Positions 24,217-36,263 of a DNA stretch of 64,000 nt are shown here, piece after piece (the stretch's first letter is position 1; the number at the start of each line of letters is the position of its first letter). Source of the DNA: Limnoperna fortunei (taxonomy: Eukaryota > Mollusca > Bivalvia > Mytilida > Modiolidae); contig OX104112.1 in NCBI GenBank assembly GCA_944474755.1, forward strand, positions 64,759,640-64,823,639. Direction: 5' to 3'. Below the pieces are notes generated by a model, which worked only from the letters and a program-made list of their open reading frames with translations, did not search any database and had not been told where the DNA came from. Both the position numbers and the translations under genes were made by a program.

Positions 24217-24410
24217 TTTTTAACTTAATCTTTTTGTAAGTGTTATGCTGTATTTAAATATTCAAAGCCACAATTTTTGTCTGAATCATTTCAAGAAATA
24301 TAAAGGTAATCAATCAACGATACATCACAATAGTAAGATGTTTCAATGACTGGTTAACATTAAATAGTTGAAAATGCTACATTAAAGTATCAATAAAATC
24401 AAAACAGATA
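24217..24410 (-). promoter_or_regulatory. Probable 5' UTR/promoter of mucin-like gene 1
   Basis: This upstream block is homologous to the block at 39498-39735 in front of the paralogue: GAATCATTTCAAGAAATATA against GAATAATTTTCAAGAAATGC, then AAAGGTAATC/AAAGGTCATC, CTGGTTAACATTAAATAG/CTGGTAACAGTAAATAG and AAAGTATCAATAAA/AACGTATCAATTAA. Conservation of the upstream region shows that the promoter was included in the gene duplication. No specific factor site is claimed. Confidence 0.5.
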
Positions 24411-24624
24411 AATATTGACTAATAAATGGGACCAGTATCTTCTTTGTCAATGTATTTATTTGTATAAGAATAAAGCATTTCAAAACTGGATTTCCGCTGC
24501 AACTAGAATTGACGCTCTTAATGAAACAAGATATAAAAGTTATCCGTCTTTATTCGGTTGCCATACAAATTCATCTTATTTAGACATCAATTGTTAAACT
24601 ATTTGATTTACTATGTATTCGTTT

Positions 24625-24735
24625 TAAAATAAGTCAACTCAGGCCGCGTCAACAAATATCCTAAAGCCCGGTCCGTGTCAACGAAAATGTCCTAAGGCCC
24701 GGGCCGCGTCAACGATGTTTCCTGAGGCCAGAGGA
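24625..24735. repeat. Three tandem copies of a GGCCGCGTCAACGAAAATGTCCTAAG block
   Basis: Three 37-bp-spaced copies of GGCC(G/C)CGTCAACGA..(T)(A/T)TCCT(A/G)AGGCC. The block resembles the ends of the inverted-repeat element at 27073-27338 (GGTCATGTCAACGAAG..TAGGATA) and may be a rearranged relative. Confidence 0.55.
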
Positions 24736-24949
24736 ATAAGATACATGAATAAGATATGTCTTCGGATAATGACGTTAGGATATGTCTTAGCGGTGACTTA
24801 ATTAAGGTATACAATGAAATTATTTGGATAGTCTTACCAAGGATTATCATAGGACCATCCCAAGACAAACTGCATTACATAGTGAAAATTGAAGGTAATT
24901 ACGTGTACACTGTTTTGAAAGAAAAGGATGTATTGCCCCTCATTCATAT

Positions 24950-26460
24950 ATAGTCCTTATGGTCACGTGATAACTGGAGATCTTAACATTGTTGAAAATG
25001 AAAGACTCCGCAATATTTTGTTCTAAATGCATCAACTAGAATTAAAACTTTAAATTATTGATGGATTCAATAAAGGACTATGTCTGAAAATAGGCAAAGC
25101 AAGAAGACCAGGAGGTTGATTTGTCCGATTAAATAAAGAATAAGTCGTGTAAGAAGGTCTATGAGTACTATAGCATCACCATTCTTCAGAAATCTTGATG
25201 CTTTTAAAAACTTGGCCGACGTTAATGACAAATATGTTGTTGTGCGAGCAGATAAGGTCCCGAACAACATTATTTTTATCTGCAAAAACATTATATAGAA
25301 TGTTTAATTAATTAGCTTGGCATGGACATTTCACTGCGCTATCAAAAGAGGATATTCTTGAAAATCACTAATCGGTGTTAGCATCCTTTGGTCTCAAAAT
25401 CAATTCGAAGATTGTGATCTCCCCCTCTTGTTTTGAATACCAAAACTTCAGAAAAAATCCATACAAACAGCGTTTCATAGCAGGATCGTCTAAGTGTACC
25501 ACCAAAGCACAATCGCAAGTCCTGACTACGATTAAACAATAAAAACGAGGGACTTCAAAAAATACAGCGACAATTTGTACTCAATGAGTGGCATAAATGT
25601 AATGTTGATATTAAAAAATTCAAAAGACCTGATAGACTTGAGGTCTGAATCTCTTTCCTAATGTTATAACATTAACACATTTGATTTTTTTACACTCTAC
25701 ACAGCCATCCCTCTTATGCAGCTTAAAACCAGGCTTAAAGATCTTATTAAACGCTGCTTTTCAAGAAAAAAAGGAAAGAGACGATATACATACCTTGTGA
25801 TTAGCCATGACAGATCTTATTTGTCATCGATGACTCTAAATCAAATACTAAATACTGAAGACAAAAGATTTCATATGTTAGAATTTCTTATTGACAACAT
25901 ATTCGTCATGTTTAGAGGATATGTTTTAACACACTGTTGGTATTCAAATGTGTACTAATTGTGTTCCTCTCCTCGCAGACCTATTTTTGTACTCTTATGA
26001 GGCTTCTAGAAGGTCTGCGGAGGAAGAAAGAAAAGACACTGGCTCAGACCTTTAATTTAACATTCCGCTATATTGATGTTTTATCCCTCAACAATGCTGA
26101 ATTCGGTGACAATTTGCATTCAATTTACCCTAGCGAGCTTGAAATTAAAGACACCATCAATACACTAAAGTCAGCCTCTTATTTATACCTACTTCTAGCA
26201 ATAGACTCAGGAAAACTACGAACCAGACTCTACGACAAAAGCGTATGGTGTGTACATTTCACTTATACGTTGTTCTAGATCCTGCGATCGGTATTCCGAC
26301 TTTCTAGACCGATCACGGCTGTTGACTACATGACATAATTGATCGTTATGGAAAATCAATCTCTCAAATACGATCAGTCATGTAGTGTTACCTATTCCTG
26401 GATTTGACTTTTTCCAAGACATGACAATGAGTAGCTTGACGGGTGTCTATTAGAGGCAGT
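24950..26460 (+). pseudogene. Decayed Penelope-like reverse transcriptase
   Basis: Collinear remnants appear in shifting frames: HVITGDLNIVENERLRNILF near 24965, DKYVVVRADKVPNNIIFICK near 25230, PYKQRFIAGSSKCTTKA near 25460, the motif-A-like TLYTAIPLMQLKTRL region near 25690, LEFLIDNIFVMFRG near 25880, then TFRYIDVLSLNN and YPSELEIKDT near 26060-26160, and DIIDRYGKSISQIRS near 26335. This order is that of the reverse transcriptases related to Penelope-like elements. Several frameshifts and stops interrupt it, the turn before RYID is lost, and RYIDD is reduced to RYID, so it cannot be active. It lies upstream of mucin-like gene 1. A short open frame at 24756-24953 just before it has no recognised motif. 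Confidence 0.7.
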
Positions 26461-27072
26461 CACTCGTGGATTTTATTGGGTTTGAGTTTCTCACTTCCTG
26501 TATTTTTGTGTTGCGCACTATATGTTTGTCTTTATCCGGATTTGTAACTGTCCCTTGACTTTCGTTCTGTCGGTTTTCTTTGATATTTTTCTTAAATGAT
26601 TTTTTTTATAATATTGACAGTCATGACAGTTTTATAATTAATTTCCAAAATATAACCCGAGTAAAAAGTATAATTTTTTCATTTTATTTCAAATGAAATA
26701 AAAAATATCTTTCATAGAAAAAAATTAAATAAGTTTCGTTTAAATAACTTCTTTTGAAATGGGGACTTTATATTTTTAAGGTTTTCAAACGGCTTTTTTA
26801 TGCGGCGATAAATTGTTCACAAAACGTCAATTTCAACCTTTCCTTAAACTAAAAAATCTTGTTATTCATCTCAGTCAAACTCAATGATTGATGAGAGGTA
26901 GGAGATATATAACTTGTAAGTGATTTCTTATATACTACTTAAACATAACAAGTTATTTTTCTATGAGTTACTGCATTTATTGCTGGGGGTGGGTGGGGGT
27001 GGGGAGGGTGTGTGTTACTTTACCAACCATGATTTTCCGTTGCTTACTTCAGTTATTAAGGTATTAGATATC
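26461..27072. other. Intergenic, nothing recognised
   Basis: AT-rich. A GGGGGTGGGTGGGGGTGGGG tract lies near 26985-27008. Confidence 0.4.
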
Positions 27073-27338
27073 AGGGGCCATGTCAACTAAAGTCACCTAA
27101 GATACTTCTTAGTATAATACTTAAAACTTTACAATTTTTGTCATGACTCTTATTGTCATTGTGTTGTACACTTTTGGAACACCTGTCACACTTAGGGCTA
27201 TCTTAAGACCATCTTAGGACACCTAGCTATGTATCCTAAATTTAGGATAAAAGTAAAAAAATGTCCTGACTTAGGACGCTTTGTTGAATGACCTAATACT
27301 AAGACATATCCTAAGAAATCTTCGTTGACATGACCTCT
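27073..27338. mobile_element. MITE-like element, 266 bp
   Basis: Imperfect terminal inverted repeats of about 30 bp: AGGGGCCATGTCAACTAAAG at the left, and AGAGGTCATGTCAACGAAGA read inward from the right. Internal TTAGGAC / GTCCTAA blocks continue the partial palindrome. It has no coding capacity. Confidence 0.6.
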
Positions 27339-27644
27339 AATATTTTGATTTCAGTCAATAAATATGAAAATATGTGTTTAAAGTGTTCGAATTTCTTAAT
27401 CATTTGTCTTACACGTGTTAATTGTCGTGACACTACCACTTTTTGAGTTTTTCAGTCTAGCAATTTCATGATTCATGCCTTATAAATTGCACCGTGTTTG
27501 TATTTCTGTTTGTCTAAAGAATTTGCCTATAGTTTTTTTATTTAAAAAATGTGCTTGTATTGCGTCATATTTGACCAATAGTGTCTAAAGAATTCTATAT
27601 TTAAATTAATAAAATAATGATAATATTACAAAACTTGTCAAAAT

Positions 27645-27778
27645 GAATGAACAGGATCGAGGTCGCGGGTTTCTCCTGGAACTACGACTTCCCCTATCCC
27701 CAATAAAACTGGATGTCACGATATAGCTGAAATATTATTGAAAATGGAGTTTAACACCATTAAAACAAACAAACCAAC
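27645..27778 (+). mobile_element. 5'-truncated SINE
   Basis: The 3' two-thirds of the SINE described at 33837: GGTCGCGGGTTTCTCC, CCCCAATAAAACTGGA, CGATATAGCTGAAATATT, TTTAACACCATTAAAACAAA. The tRNA-like head is absent. Confidence 0.7.
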
Positions 27779-28135
27779 GAGGATCGTTAATATGCGTCGT
27801 ATATTATAGAGTATTCATATTAGCATTGCAAAGCCAAAGCTAATTCGCTGTGTGGGTGACGACTACTTCAATCGTTGACTAACATAATAGTTTTGTGTTC
27901 AGTTTGTTTATGTTTAATTTGAGATTCAATATATTTATTTTACTGTTGAATACCGACTCTGTGTGTATTGTTTTATCTTTATTGTATGCCTCGCCTTTAT
28001 ATACCATTGGATTTACTTAAAGCAATGGGTGTGGTGTCTTTTTCAGCTCCAAAATAGCGATGCGTATTTCTGGTTGTTTTTCGACAGTCACTAGTACGTG
28101 TGTTATAAGGTACAAAAATCTACGACAAATCATTT

Positions 28136-28498
28136 ATGACATCTTACGGAAAAAGTTTTTCGATTTCTGAAGTCCTGTGCTTATACCAAGGTATCTTAGC
28201 TTTCGTCCCATCAGCCTTGCAGAAAACAGATATGAACCAAAACAACAATATCTTGGCAGTAAAGAATTCAATTACTAGACCATTTACCGTCACACTAAAC
28301 ACCAGAATACTGATGGAGGGATATCCTATAGTACAACTCCAGCTATGCTTGATTCATCAAAACAACAATCAACCGAACTGGCGAGACGCAAGAGTTGAAC
28401 ATGGAGTTATTCTTGAACTATTACTATTACGTTTTCACCCTTTATTACAAGCAGTAGAAACGCGATCATCAGTCACACTAAATATATTTCGCAAGTAA
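28136..28498 (+). other. Unassigned 120-codon open frame
   Basis: An ATG-initiated frame ending TAA with a fairly even amino-acid composition (SFSISEVLCLYQGILAF near the start, VEHGVILELLLLRFHPLL near the end). No domain was recognised and there are no obvious splice sites. It could be a decayed transposon fragment, part of an exon or chance. Listed so it is not lost. Confidence 0.15.
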
Positions 28499-29363
28499 AC
28501 CCAAATCAACATCCCCAAAAAAACTTTTATATTTTAAAAAGAATGCACAATACTCAAATATTTGTAGTAATGTTTGTCATTATTTTCATTCATAAATGTG
28601 TATATAAAATTCATACATTTGAAAAAAAATATAATTTGTTTTGTGAGCTTCTTAAACTTCAATAACTTGTTATCTTGCTAAACAAAGCCAAAAATTGTTC
28701 TAAAATATACTTTTTAAAAGTGTTGGGACCAATTCAGGCAACGAGAATATATTAAAAACAAGTATCCAGATATGTTTTGCTACTTGCAGTTCTAGTTCAT
28801 TTTAGAGTGTAACATTCACATTCTACAGTAATGGAAGTAGGAGGTTTGGCATGCCATAAAACCTGGTTTAACCCACCATTTCATTTAAAATGCGTGTACC
28901 AAGTCAGGTCCGTTGCTGTAGTAACTTAATTTTTGGTTGTTGGTTCTGGAGTTTGCCTGTTTTCGGACTTTGATATGTGGATTGTCTTGTTTGAAAGTTT
29001 CATCGGTGTTCGCTATTATTTTTTATTACCTTCATTTGTGATATGAATATGACAGTTTTCATTATCAAAATAGTTTATATATGGTGTCAAAATTTAAAAA
29101 TAGTCCTCTTCAGATTCGTGTAACAGAAAGGCTACGCCCAAATCAAAAGGAGATGAATAAAAAAATTTAAACAGTGTCTTGTATTTTTTGTGCTAATTTC
29201 AATAATTGTGCATTTTAACCAATTGTAAAGTTGTTTTTCAATTAAACGGCTATTCCTTCTTTAAACAAGAGACAATTTAAAAAACGTAAGATACTGATGT
29301 AATGGCATAACTGCATATAAACTGATTTAGAATAGAACAGACGTTAAACACATCTGATACTCC
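28499..29363. other. Intergenic, nothing recognised
   Basis: AT-rich sequence without coding or repeat structure that could be supported. Confidence 0.4.
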
Positions 29364-32300
29364 TTAAAGGGAAACTTCGCGAAAAAATGAAAATTTGATA
29401 TGTTATTCTTCAACTCAAAAGAAACACATTTGTCTCTTGATGTTTATGATATTTTCAGTGGTTAAGTTTCTGCATGGAATTTACCTTGTAAAAAATGCAC
29501 TTATGGAGGTCCGCCATCTTGTCACCATCTCGTTACTAGATGGCGATACTAGACATCCAAGTACCTTAAAAGTCGTCGTATGATAATAACGCAAAACGGT
29601 CAAAAACAGAAGGTTGTACTATAAGACAAGGTTGTGCAAGGATTACGTTTCGTATTCCTGACCTATATATAAGCAAAAAAACCCGACTTGTGTAACAAGT
29701 AGTTAACCAATTTAAAGACTTCTACTTAAGACTATTTCCACAGCAGCAACAACGGTAAACGGAAAGAAAGTCACAGGAAAAAAGTCACAGTTTTGATAGG
29801 AAAAAAGTCCATAAATATTAATTAAATTGAAAATTATTCGCATTATTATTTTCAAATTAAAAGATTAAGCAACTTATTGAACGAAACTTTTGTATACAAA
29901 ATATTTGCGAAGTTGACTATTTAAGAAATAACGGTCATTAAATGAAATATTTTTTAATACTCTGTTTCGCGCATCAAAATTTCACTTCACGTTTAGTACA
30001 TTTATAATTATTATTATGGTTATTATTATAATTATTATTACTGGAAACATTTATTGTGCGTGTGCGTAACGCAGTTTCCAAACTTTTACATGTTGTGTAT
30101 ATTTGAGTTAACGTGTAAGTTTTACGTTTCCTCTGACTTGGCATCTAAAGGTATTCGAAATCTTATATACATCCTGTGTTCTGACACTTCGGTGTATTCA
30201 AATCATACCTGTCCTTGGCAGGAGGGGTGTGCCTTTCTAATTTCGAATTACATATTTAACCTTTAATCTGGTTAGCTTTTGAAAAAGTCCGAATATTCAT
30301 ACTTCAAAGTCGGCGTCAAATGATCTAGGTTATGATGAAGGCTACCTAGAACTGTAATGTGAGGAACAATCTTATAAATAGTCTTTATAAACAGAATACT
30401 AGTGAAGTTAACCAGATCTCAACAAATGAGGTAATGAAGGCCATCAATCAACTACATACAGGAAAAGCAGCTGATGAATTTGGGATATGTGCAGAACAAC
30501 TTAAAGCTTCAGAAAACCTCCTTGTTCCTGTAATAAATGAATGTTTTAATAATATTCTCCAAAGTGGTTCTTTCCCAGTAATGCTAAAATCTGGAGTACT
30601 GACACCCGTATTAAAGAAGTCAAAAGATCCTGCAGTTTTGGACAACTACAGAGGTATTACAGTTACCCCAATTCTTACAAAACTCTTTGAGTATACTACC
30701 AAGACTAGAAGTAAAATTTGAACAAAGTCCGATGCAGTTTGGCTTTACAAAAGGAGTTCCAATTCTACTTTCAGCCCTTTTGATATCCGAAGCTAAGGTT
30801 GAATGTCAAACTCTGGGTTTACCTCCACTGCTTATGGTAACAGTTGACAGTCAGAAGGCATTCGATGTGGTGAGCCATGTAATCTTGTTAGACAAACTTT
30901 ATGACACTGGTATACATCCCAAGTTGTGGTCCATTATCAACAACATATATTCTGATATGACTTCAAAGATAAAATGGTCAAATGGTTTAAGTGAACCTTT
31001 CGTGATACAACAAGAAGTACGCCAAGGAGGAATCCTGTCTCCTATATTATACAAAATATACAACAACCAGCTTCTACAAGAGCTTCACAACTCTAGACTT
31101 GGATTATCAATTGGTAATATCTTTGTGGGCCGTCCAACTGTTGCTGACGACATTGCCTTACTATCGAACAACCCTGATGAACTACAGTGTATGCTGTCTA
31201 CATTACACAGACACTCGAGAGGAGATCGAGTCTCCATTCACCCAACCAAGACAAAAGCAATAGCATTTACTAGATCAAAAATATACAAGTCATCTCTTTC
31301 CTGGAAACTAGGGGATGCTGATATTTCACCGTCGAATCAAACTCTCCATCTAGGATTGATAAGATCAGAAATCAATGAAAATAGAAGTAATATTGAAGAT
31401 AGAATCAGTATAGCTAGAAGAACTATGTATGCTTTGCTTAAAACTGGTCTTCATGGAACTAATGGACTTAATCCTGCTACTTCATATGTAATCTATAAAG
31501 CCTACATTCTTCCTAAACTGTTATATGGGTTAGAAATTCTACCTCTTAGACATTCCCAGCTGATGTTACTCAGGAAGTTCCACTTAGAAACTCTACGCCG
31601 TATACAGTCACTTCCACCACGAACGCCATTTTGTGCAGTATATTTATTGATTGGTGCTTTACCTATTGAAGCAGAACTTCACAAAAGACATCTTAGTTTA
31701 CTGTTCAATATTATTAACTCTGAAAACCCAACAATCCAAGAAATATTGGTTAGACAAACAGCATTACACCATGACAACTATGATAGCTTCTTTGGTAGAA
31801 CTACTGAAATCTTGACAACCTATGATCTTCCTGATATTACCAACCTTCGTAACAGGAGTTACACTAAACTTAACTTTAAGTACCAGTGTAGGACTACTAT
31901 TGAAGATAGATGGACAAAACTACTAAGGACTGAGTTAGAAAGTAAACCCTCCTTAAAATATATAGCAAGAAATAGTGTCAAAATTGGAGAAACTCATGCA
32001 GCCTGGAAATCTCTAAAATCAACAGTTTCAGAGGTTCGAAAGGGTATTACCAAAGTCCGTATGTTAACTGGAACTTTTATGACCGAATCACTACATATAA
32101 AGTTTTCATCTCAAACTAATGCTACTTGTCAACTCTGTACTGAGAAGGAAGAAGATCTTAAACATGTTTTACTTAGATGTTCAGCTCTCTACCCTGTTCG
32201 ACAGAAATTTTTTATGAACATAAAACAGTTCACTATGTTAGCACTAGGAAATTAGATGTATAAACAGTTGTTTTCCGATGAAGACAAGTTAATGAAACTC

Positions 32301-33322
32301 ATACTAGACTGTTCAGCCTTCCAACCTTTCCTCAGCCAGAGTCATATTACTCCAATCTCTAGAATGACTACTGAGCTTTGTCATCAACTATATGTTAAAC
32401 GCAAAATACTGCTATCCAAATTGATGTAATTGTTGATATGAACATTTGTGACTTTCCATACGGTTAATGCTAGTAAGATTCTATTAAACATTCTCAATAT
32501 CGACATATTGTATATATTTTGTTGAGATGGCTACAAGATGGTCTCCCCTTGTATATATTTTTGAAATTATTCATTCAGAAATTAATGATAAGAGGACATT
32601 ATTGTATTTAGTTTTTTCTTGATGTATATAAATAAGCCAGTCGTAGGATACTTATATTACAAGATTTCAATGTCTTGGTGCTCCAGAATTGGAGGAAAAT
32701 ACAAACAGAAGAAGAAGAAGTAATTGCAATAAACATCCTGTTTGTTTACCTGCTAATTCTGTTAATTACCCTTCATAAACGAGTAATGATTTACCTGTAA
32801 CATTTTCACGTCCAGGTACAACTGCCGTTTCAAGACGTGCAAAATTATCCACGGAATTTTATTTTATATATAAAAATAATCATATAAATATATCTTTTAT
32901 TACAATTATTATTTAGGTAAATTATATCTGAGTTAAATAAAGACAGGTTAAAATTTGTGTCTAAAAATACTTTTATTAAAACAAAGATCATTAACATTAA
33001 GACGTATTTGGTAATCTTATGTTGTCAGCCGGTCATTAGTCATCGCCACAGTTGATATTTTCTTCAAAGAGCTAAGGCAGAAAAACATATTTTTAAACTG
33101 GATTTTTTATCATATTTACTGGATAATTACATTTATCACGTCACAAACGCAGTCACGTGATAAAATACTGTCAATATGGCGGCCCCCATAAATTACCACC
33201 TTTAATCCACTCTAGAAGCGTAACGGTAAAGAATACAATAAAACATCAAAAGGCAATTATATTTCTTTTTATTTGAAAAATAACATATCAAATTTTCATT
33301 TTTTTGCGAAGTTTCCCTTTAA
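29364..33322. mobile_element. TTAA-bounded inverted-repeat element with a nested LINE
   Basis: The left end TTAAAGGGAAACTTCGCGAA and the right end (reverse complement) TTAAAGGGAAACTTCGCAAA match. Similarity continues for about 170 bp through ATGAAAATTTGATATGTTAT, a TTGATGTTT block and GGTCCGCCATCTTG / GGGCCGCCATATTG. TTAA lies at both edges (29364-29367, 33319-33322), suggesting TTAA target choice. About 1.6 kb belongs to this element; the remainder (about 30355-32720) is a later LINE insertion. The non-LINE part has no transposase frame, so it is a non-autonomous element. Confidence 0.65.
30355..32720 (+). pseudogene. 5'-truncated non-LTR retrotransposon (LINE) with broken reverse transcriptase
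   Basis: The frame from 30359 carries ISTNEVMKAINQLHTGKAAD and PVLKKSKDPAVLDNYRGIT. The continuation, in another frame from about 30690, carries MQFGFTKG, VTVDSQKAFDVV (RT motif A), VRQGGILSPILYKIYNNQL (motif B), VADDIALL (motif C, ADD) and LHLGLI. It ends with a zinc-finger-like CQLCTEKEEDLKHVLLRC. One frameshift near 30690-30720 and an in-frame TAG at 32253-32255 break the protein; the same frame runs on to a TAA near 32427. The 3' end is a GAAGAAGAAG tail at 32706-32720. The endonuclease domain is missing, as expected for 5' truncation. The clade was not determined. Confidence 0.85.
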
Positions 33323-33824
33323 CGGTTTCAAAAAGCCCACCACACTCCAAAAAGATCATCTCCGATTTTATTATCTCACTCTTTATGTTTATGTATCTCG
33401 TATTTAACAAACTTTATATATAACAAATTTATCTCGGAGATAAAATTTACTTCTGTCTCAATTTCATTTTTTAACAAAATTAGGGGATGGTACGTGATGT
33501 GAAAGTCACGTGGAGACTGTATAAAAAATGAAGGTTGGTACCAACTCACGTGTTTTCACGGAAGCGGGATCCAAAAATTGTAAAATGCACATTGTAGCCA
33601 ATCAAAAGACAACATAATATTGATAAATCTCATTTCAATGGACTTGGCATTTACAGGTATTGCAGACATATAATAAATGGAAATTGTCGCTTGCTACGTA
33701 CCCAGTCTAACGCAAAATGCACACCCTCTGGTGACGCTTTGAAATACTGCAGTGCCGAAATTTCTTGTGTGAACATAAACGTGAAGTTCTAAAACAGTTC
33801 TTGACTTCACCATGTTCATGTAAT
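33323..33824. other. Intergenic, nothing recognised
   Basis: Contains CACGTG-type palindromes near 33507-33552 but no supportable gene. Confidence 0.35.
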
Positions 33825-33836
33825 CAAATGATTATT

Positions 33837-34113
33837 GGGGGCCTCGGTGGCCGAGTGGTCAAGGTAGTTCGTCTACTATTGATCACGTGGTCTGTCAACA
33901 CTGAGATTGCGGGTTCGATTCTCACTGCAGGCAGGGTGTACTCGACTCCAATCTTAATTGACAAGAATTGCCAGTTTTCCTACCGCAGGTCGAGGGTTCT
34001 CTCCGGGTACTCCGGCTTCCTCCCCCAATAAAAACTGGACGCCATGAAATAGCTGAAAAATTGCTGAAAGTGGCGTTAAAACACCATTCAAACAAACAAA
34101 CAAACAAACAAAA
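33837..34113 (+). mobile_element. Full-length tRNA-derived SINE with perfect 12-bp target duplication
   Basis: The 277-bp element begins GGGGCCTCGGTGGCCGAGTG (tRNA-like box A) and has box B GGTTCGATTCTC at 33912-33923. It ends GCTGAAAGTGGCGTTAAAAC followed by an (AAAC)n tail. The flanking direct repeat CAAATGATTATT occurs at 33825-33836 and 34114-34125. This is the best reference copy in the window; related copies lie at 705, 9468-10285, 27645, 52766, 60035 and 60778. The 3' domain shared by these copies resembles conserved SINE 3' cores described in molluscs, but superfamily membership was not tested. Confidence 0.9.
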
Positions 34114-34428
34114 CAAATGATTATTTATCTATGACTAAATATATTATGTCGTAAATTGGCATGTTTTTCATTTCCCCGAGTAAAGTTTATTTAATATATT
34201 ATTATTAAAGAGATTAAAAAAAGGAAATTTGATAAATTTTATTACCTTCATGTTGTTATTTATATAAAGGACAGATACACAAAGAAAACTAATAACTGTA
34301 TGTCATGCCAAGGAACTACGACGCATTTGACATTATAATAAAAATGTAGACCTGCTGCCATGTGTATAGTATACTGACAGTTACTAAACTGGAAGTTTTT
34401 TTAAATAACAAAAACTAATACGGTACGA

Positions 34429-36263
34429 TTAAATTTGCTGAATAAATGTTTCAGCCCCGATCGCAGGAACGATATCTTCAAAAAGAATAGATTGATATAA
34501 ACTGCATGTCACGTCGTTATAACTGAATGACCAACACTCTATGTTATTAAAACACGAAACTGCACAATCTATAACATCTGGTCTTATTCCTACCCATAAA
34601 GGTCTCAATGACGTCCTCACTTTACTGTCCGGCCAAGTCAAATTGTACAAAGATGCATGATATGATCGAGGTGAAGTCATTTCTGGTGATGCCGTAGAAG
34701 TCGTTACTGGCGATGTTGTAGACGTCGCTACTAGTGACATTGAAATCGTTACTGGTAATGATGTAGCAGTCGTAACTGGCGATGTTACAGACGTCGTCAC
34801 TGGTGAAGTTGTTGAAGTCGTTACTGGCGATATTGTAGACGTCGCTAATGGGGATGTTAAAGTCGTTAGTGGTGATGGTGTAGCAGTCGTAACTGGCGAT
34901 GTTATAGACGTCGATACTGTTGATGGTGTAGAAGTCGTTACTGTCGATGCTGTAAAAGTCGTTGCTGTTGATGCTGTAGAAGTAGATACTGGTGATGTTG
35001 TAGAAGTCGTTACTGGTGATGTTGTAGAAGTCGGTACTGGTGATGTTGTAGAAGTCGTTACTGGTGATGTTGTAGAAGTCGTTACTGGCGATGTTGTATT
35101 AGCCGGTACTGGTGATGTTGTAGAAGTCGTTACTGATATTGTAGTAGTAGATACTGGGGATGGTGTAGAAGTCATTACTTGTGATGGTGTAGAAGTCGTA
35201 ACTGGTGTTGTAGTAGTAGACACTGGTGATGGTATAGAAGTCGTTACTGATGTTGTAGTAGTAGATACTGGTGATGGTGCAGAAGTCGTTACTGGTGATA
35301 GTGTAGAAGTCGTTATTGGTGGTGGTGTAGACGTCGGTACTGGTGATGGTGTAGAAGTCGTTACTGGTGATGGCGTAGAAGTGGTTACTGGTGACGGCAT
35401 AGAAGTTGTTTCTGGTGATGTAGTAGGCGTCGTTACTGGTGACGGTGTAGAATTGGTTATTGGTGGTGTTGTATTAGTCGTAACTGGTGATGTTATAGAA
35501 GTGGTTACTGGTGATGGTGTAGAAATCGTTACTGGTGATGGCGTAGAAGTCGGTACTGGTGATGTTGTAGAAGTCAGTACTGGTGATGTCGTAGAAGTCG
35601 TTACTGGTGATGTTGTAGAAGTCGTTACTAGTGATGGGGTAGAAGTTGTTACTGATGTTGTAGTAGTTGGTGCTGGTGATGGTGTAGAAGTCATTACTGG
35701 TGAGGTTGTAGTAGTAGATACTGGTGATGGTGCAGAAGTCGTTACTGGTGTTGTAGTAGTAAATACTGGTGATGGTGCAGAATTCGTTACTGGTGGTGGT
35801 GTAGACGTCGGTACTGGTGATGTTGTAGAAGTCACTACTGGTGATGGTGTAGAAGTCGTTACTGGTGATGGTGTAGAAGTCGTTACTGGTGATGTTGTAG
35901 AATTCGTTACTGGTGATGGTGTAGAAGTGGTTACTGGTGACGGTGTAGAAATTGTTACTGGTGATGTAGTAGTCGTCGTTACTGGTGACGGCGTAGAATT
36001 GGTTATTTGTGATGTTGTAGAAGTCGTTACTGGTGATGTTATAGAAGTGGTTACTGGTGATGGTGTAGATATCGTTACTGCTGATGGCGTAGAAGTCGGT
36101 ACTGGTGATGTCGTAGAAGTCGTTACTGGTGATGTTGTTGTTGTAGAATCTGGAGAAATTGCTACTAAATCAGTGGTTGAAGCTTGAGTGACCGGTTCTT
36201 GGATTGTTATCAATTGATCAGCTATTAGGTCACTTTGAAGGTCCGCATCCATCATTGAAAATA
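34429..36263 (-). CDS. Secreted mucin-like protein 2, main exon (exon 2 of 2)
   Basis: Paralogue of the gene at 10575-24216. After the acceptor TTTATTCTAG (exon edge 36263) it encodes FSMMDADLQSDLIADQ, then about 500 residues of TTSPVTTS-type 8-residue repeats (24-nt unit, about 62 units), then the same C-terminal module: WPDSKVRTSLRPLWVGI, DCAVSCFN, CWSFSYND, TCSLYQ. It ends IGAETFIQQI, so the last cysteine of paralogue 1 (MGCETFI) is replaced by alanine. Spliced to 39461-39497 the coding length is 1872 nt, 624 codons (623 aa), with no stop. It is predicted secreted and heavily O-glycosylated, with a PAN/Apple-like end; the domain name is inference. The internal ATG could misleadingly be taken as the start codon. 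Confidence 0.8.

Noticed and set aside
33837..33925. Genuine tRNA gene
   Set aside because: Boxes A and B are present, but the sequence cannot complete a tRNA cloverleaf and continues into a SINE body with a target-site duplication.
35381..36187. Plus-strand 268-codon repeat open frame opposite mucin 2
   Set aside because: Shadow of the 24-nt coding repeat on the other strand.
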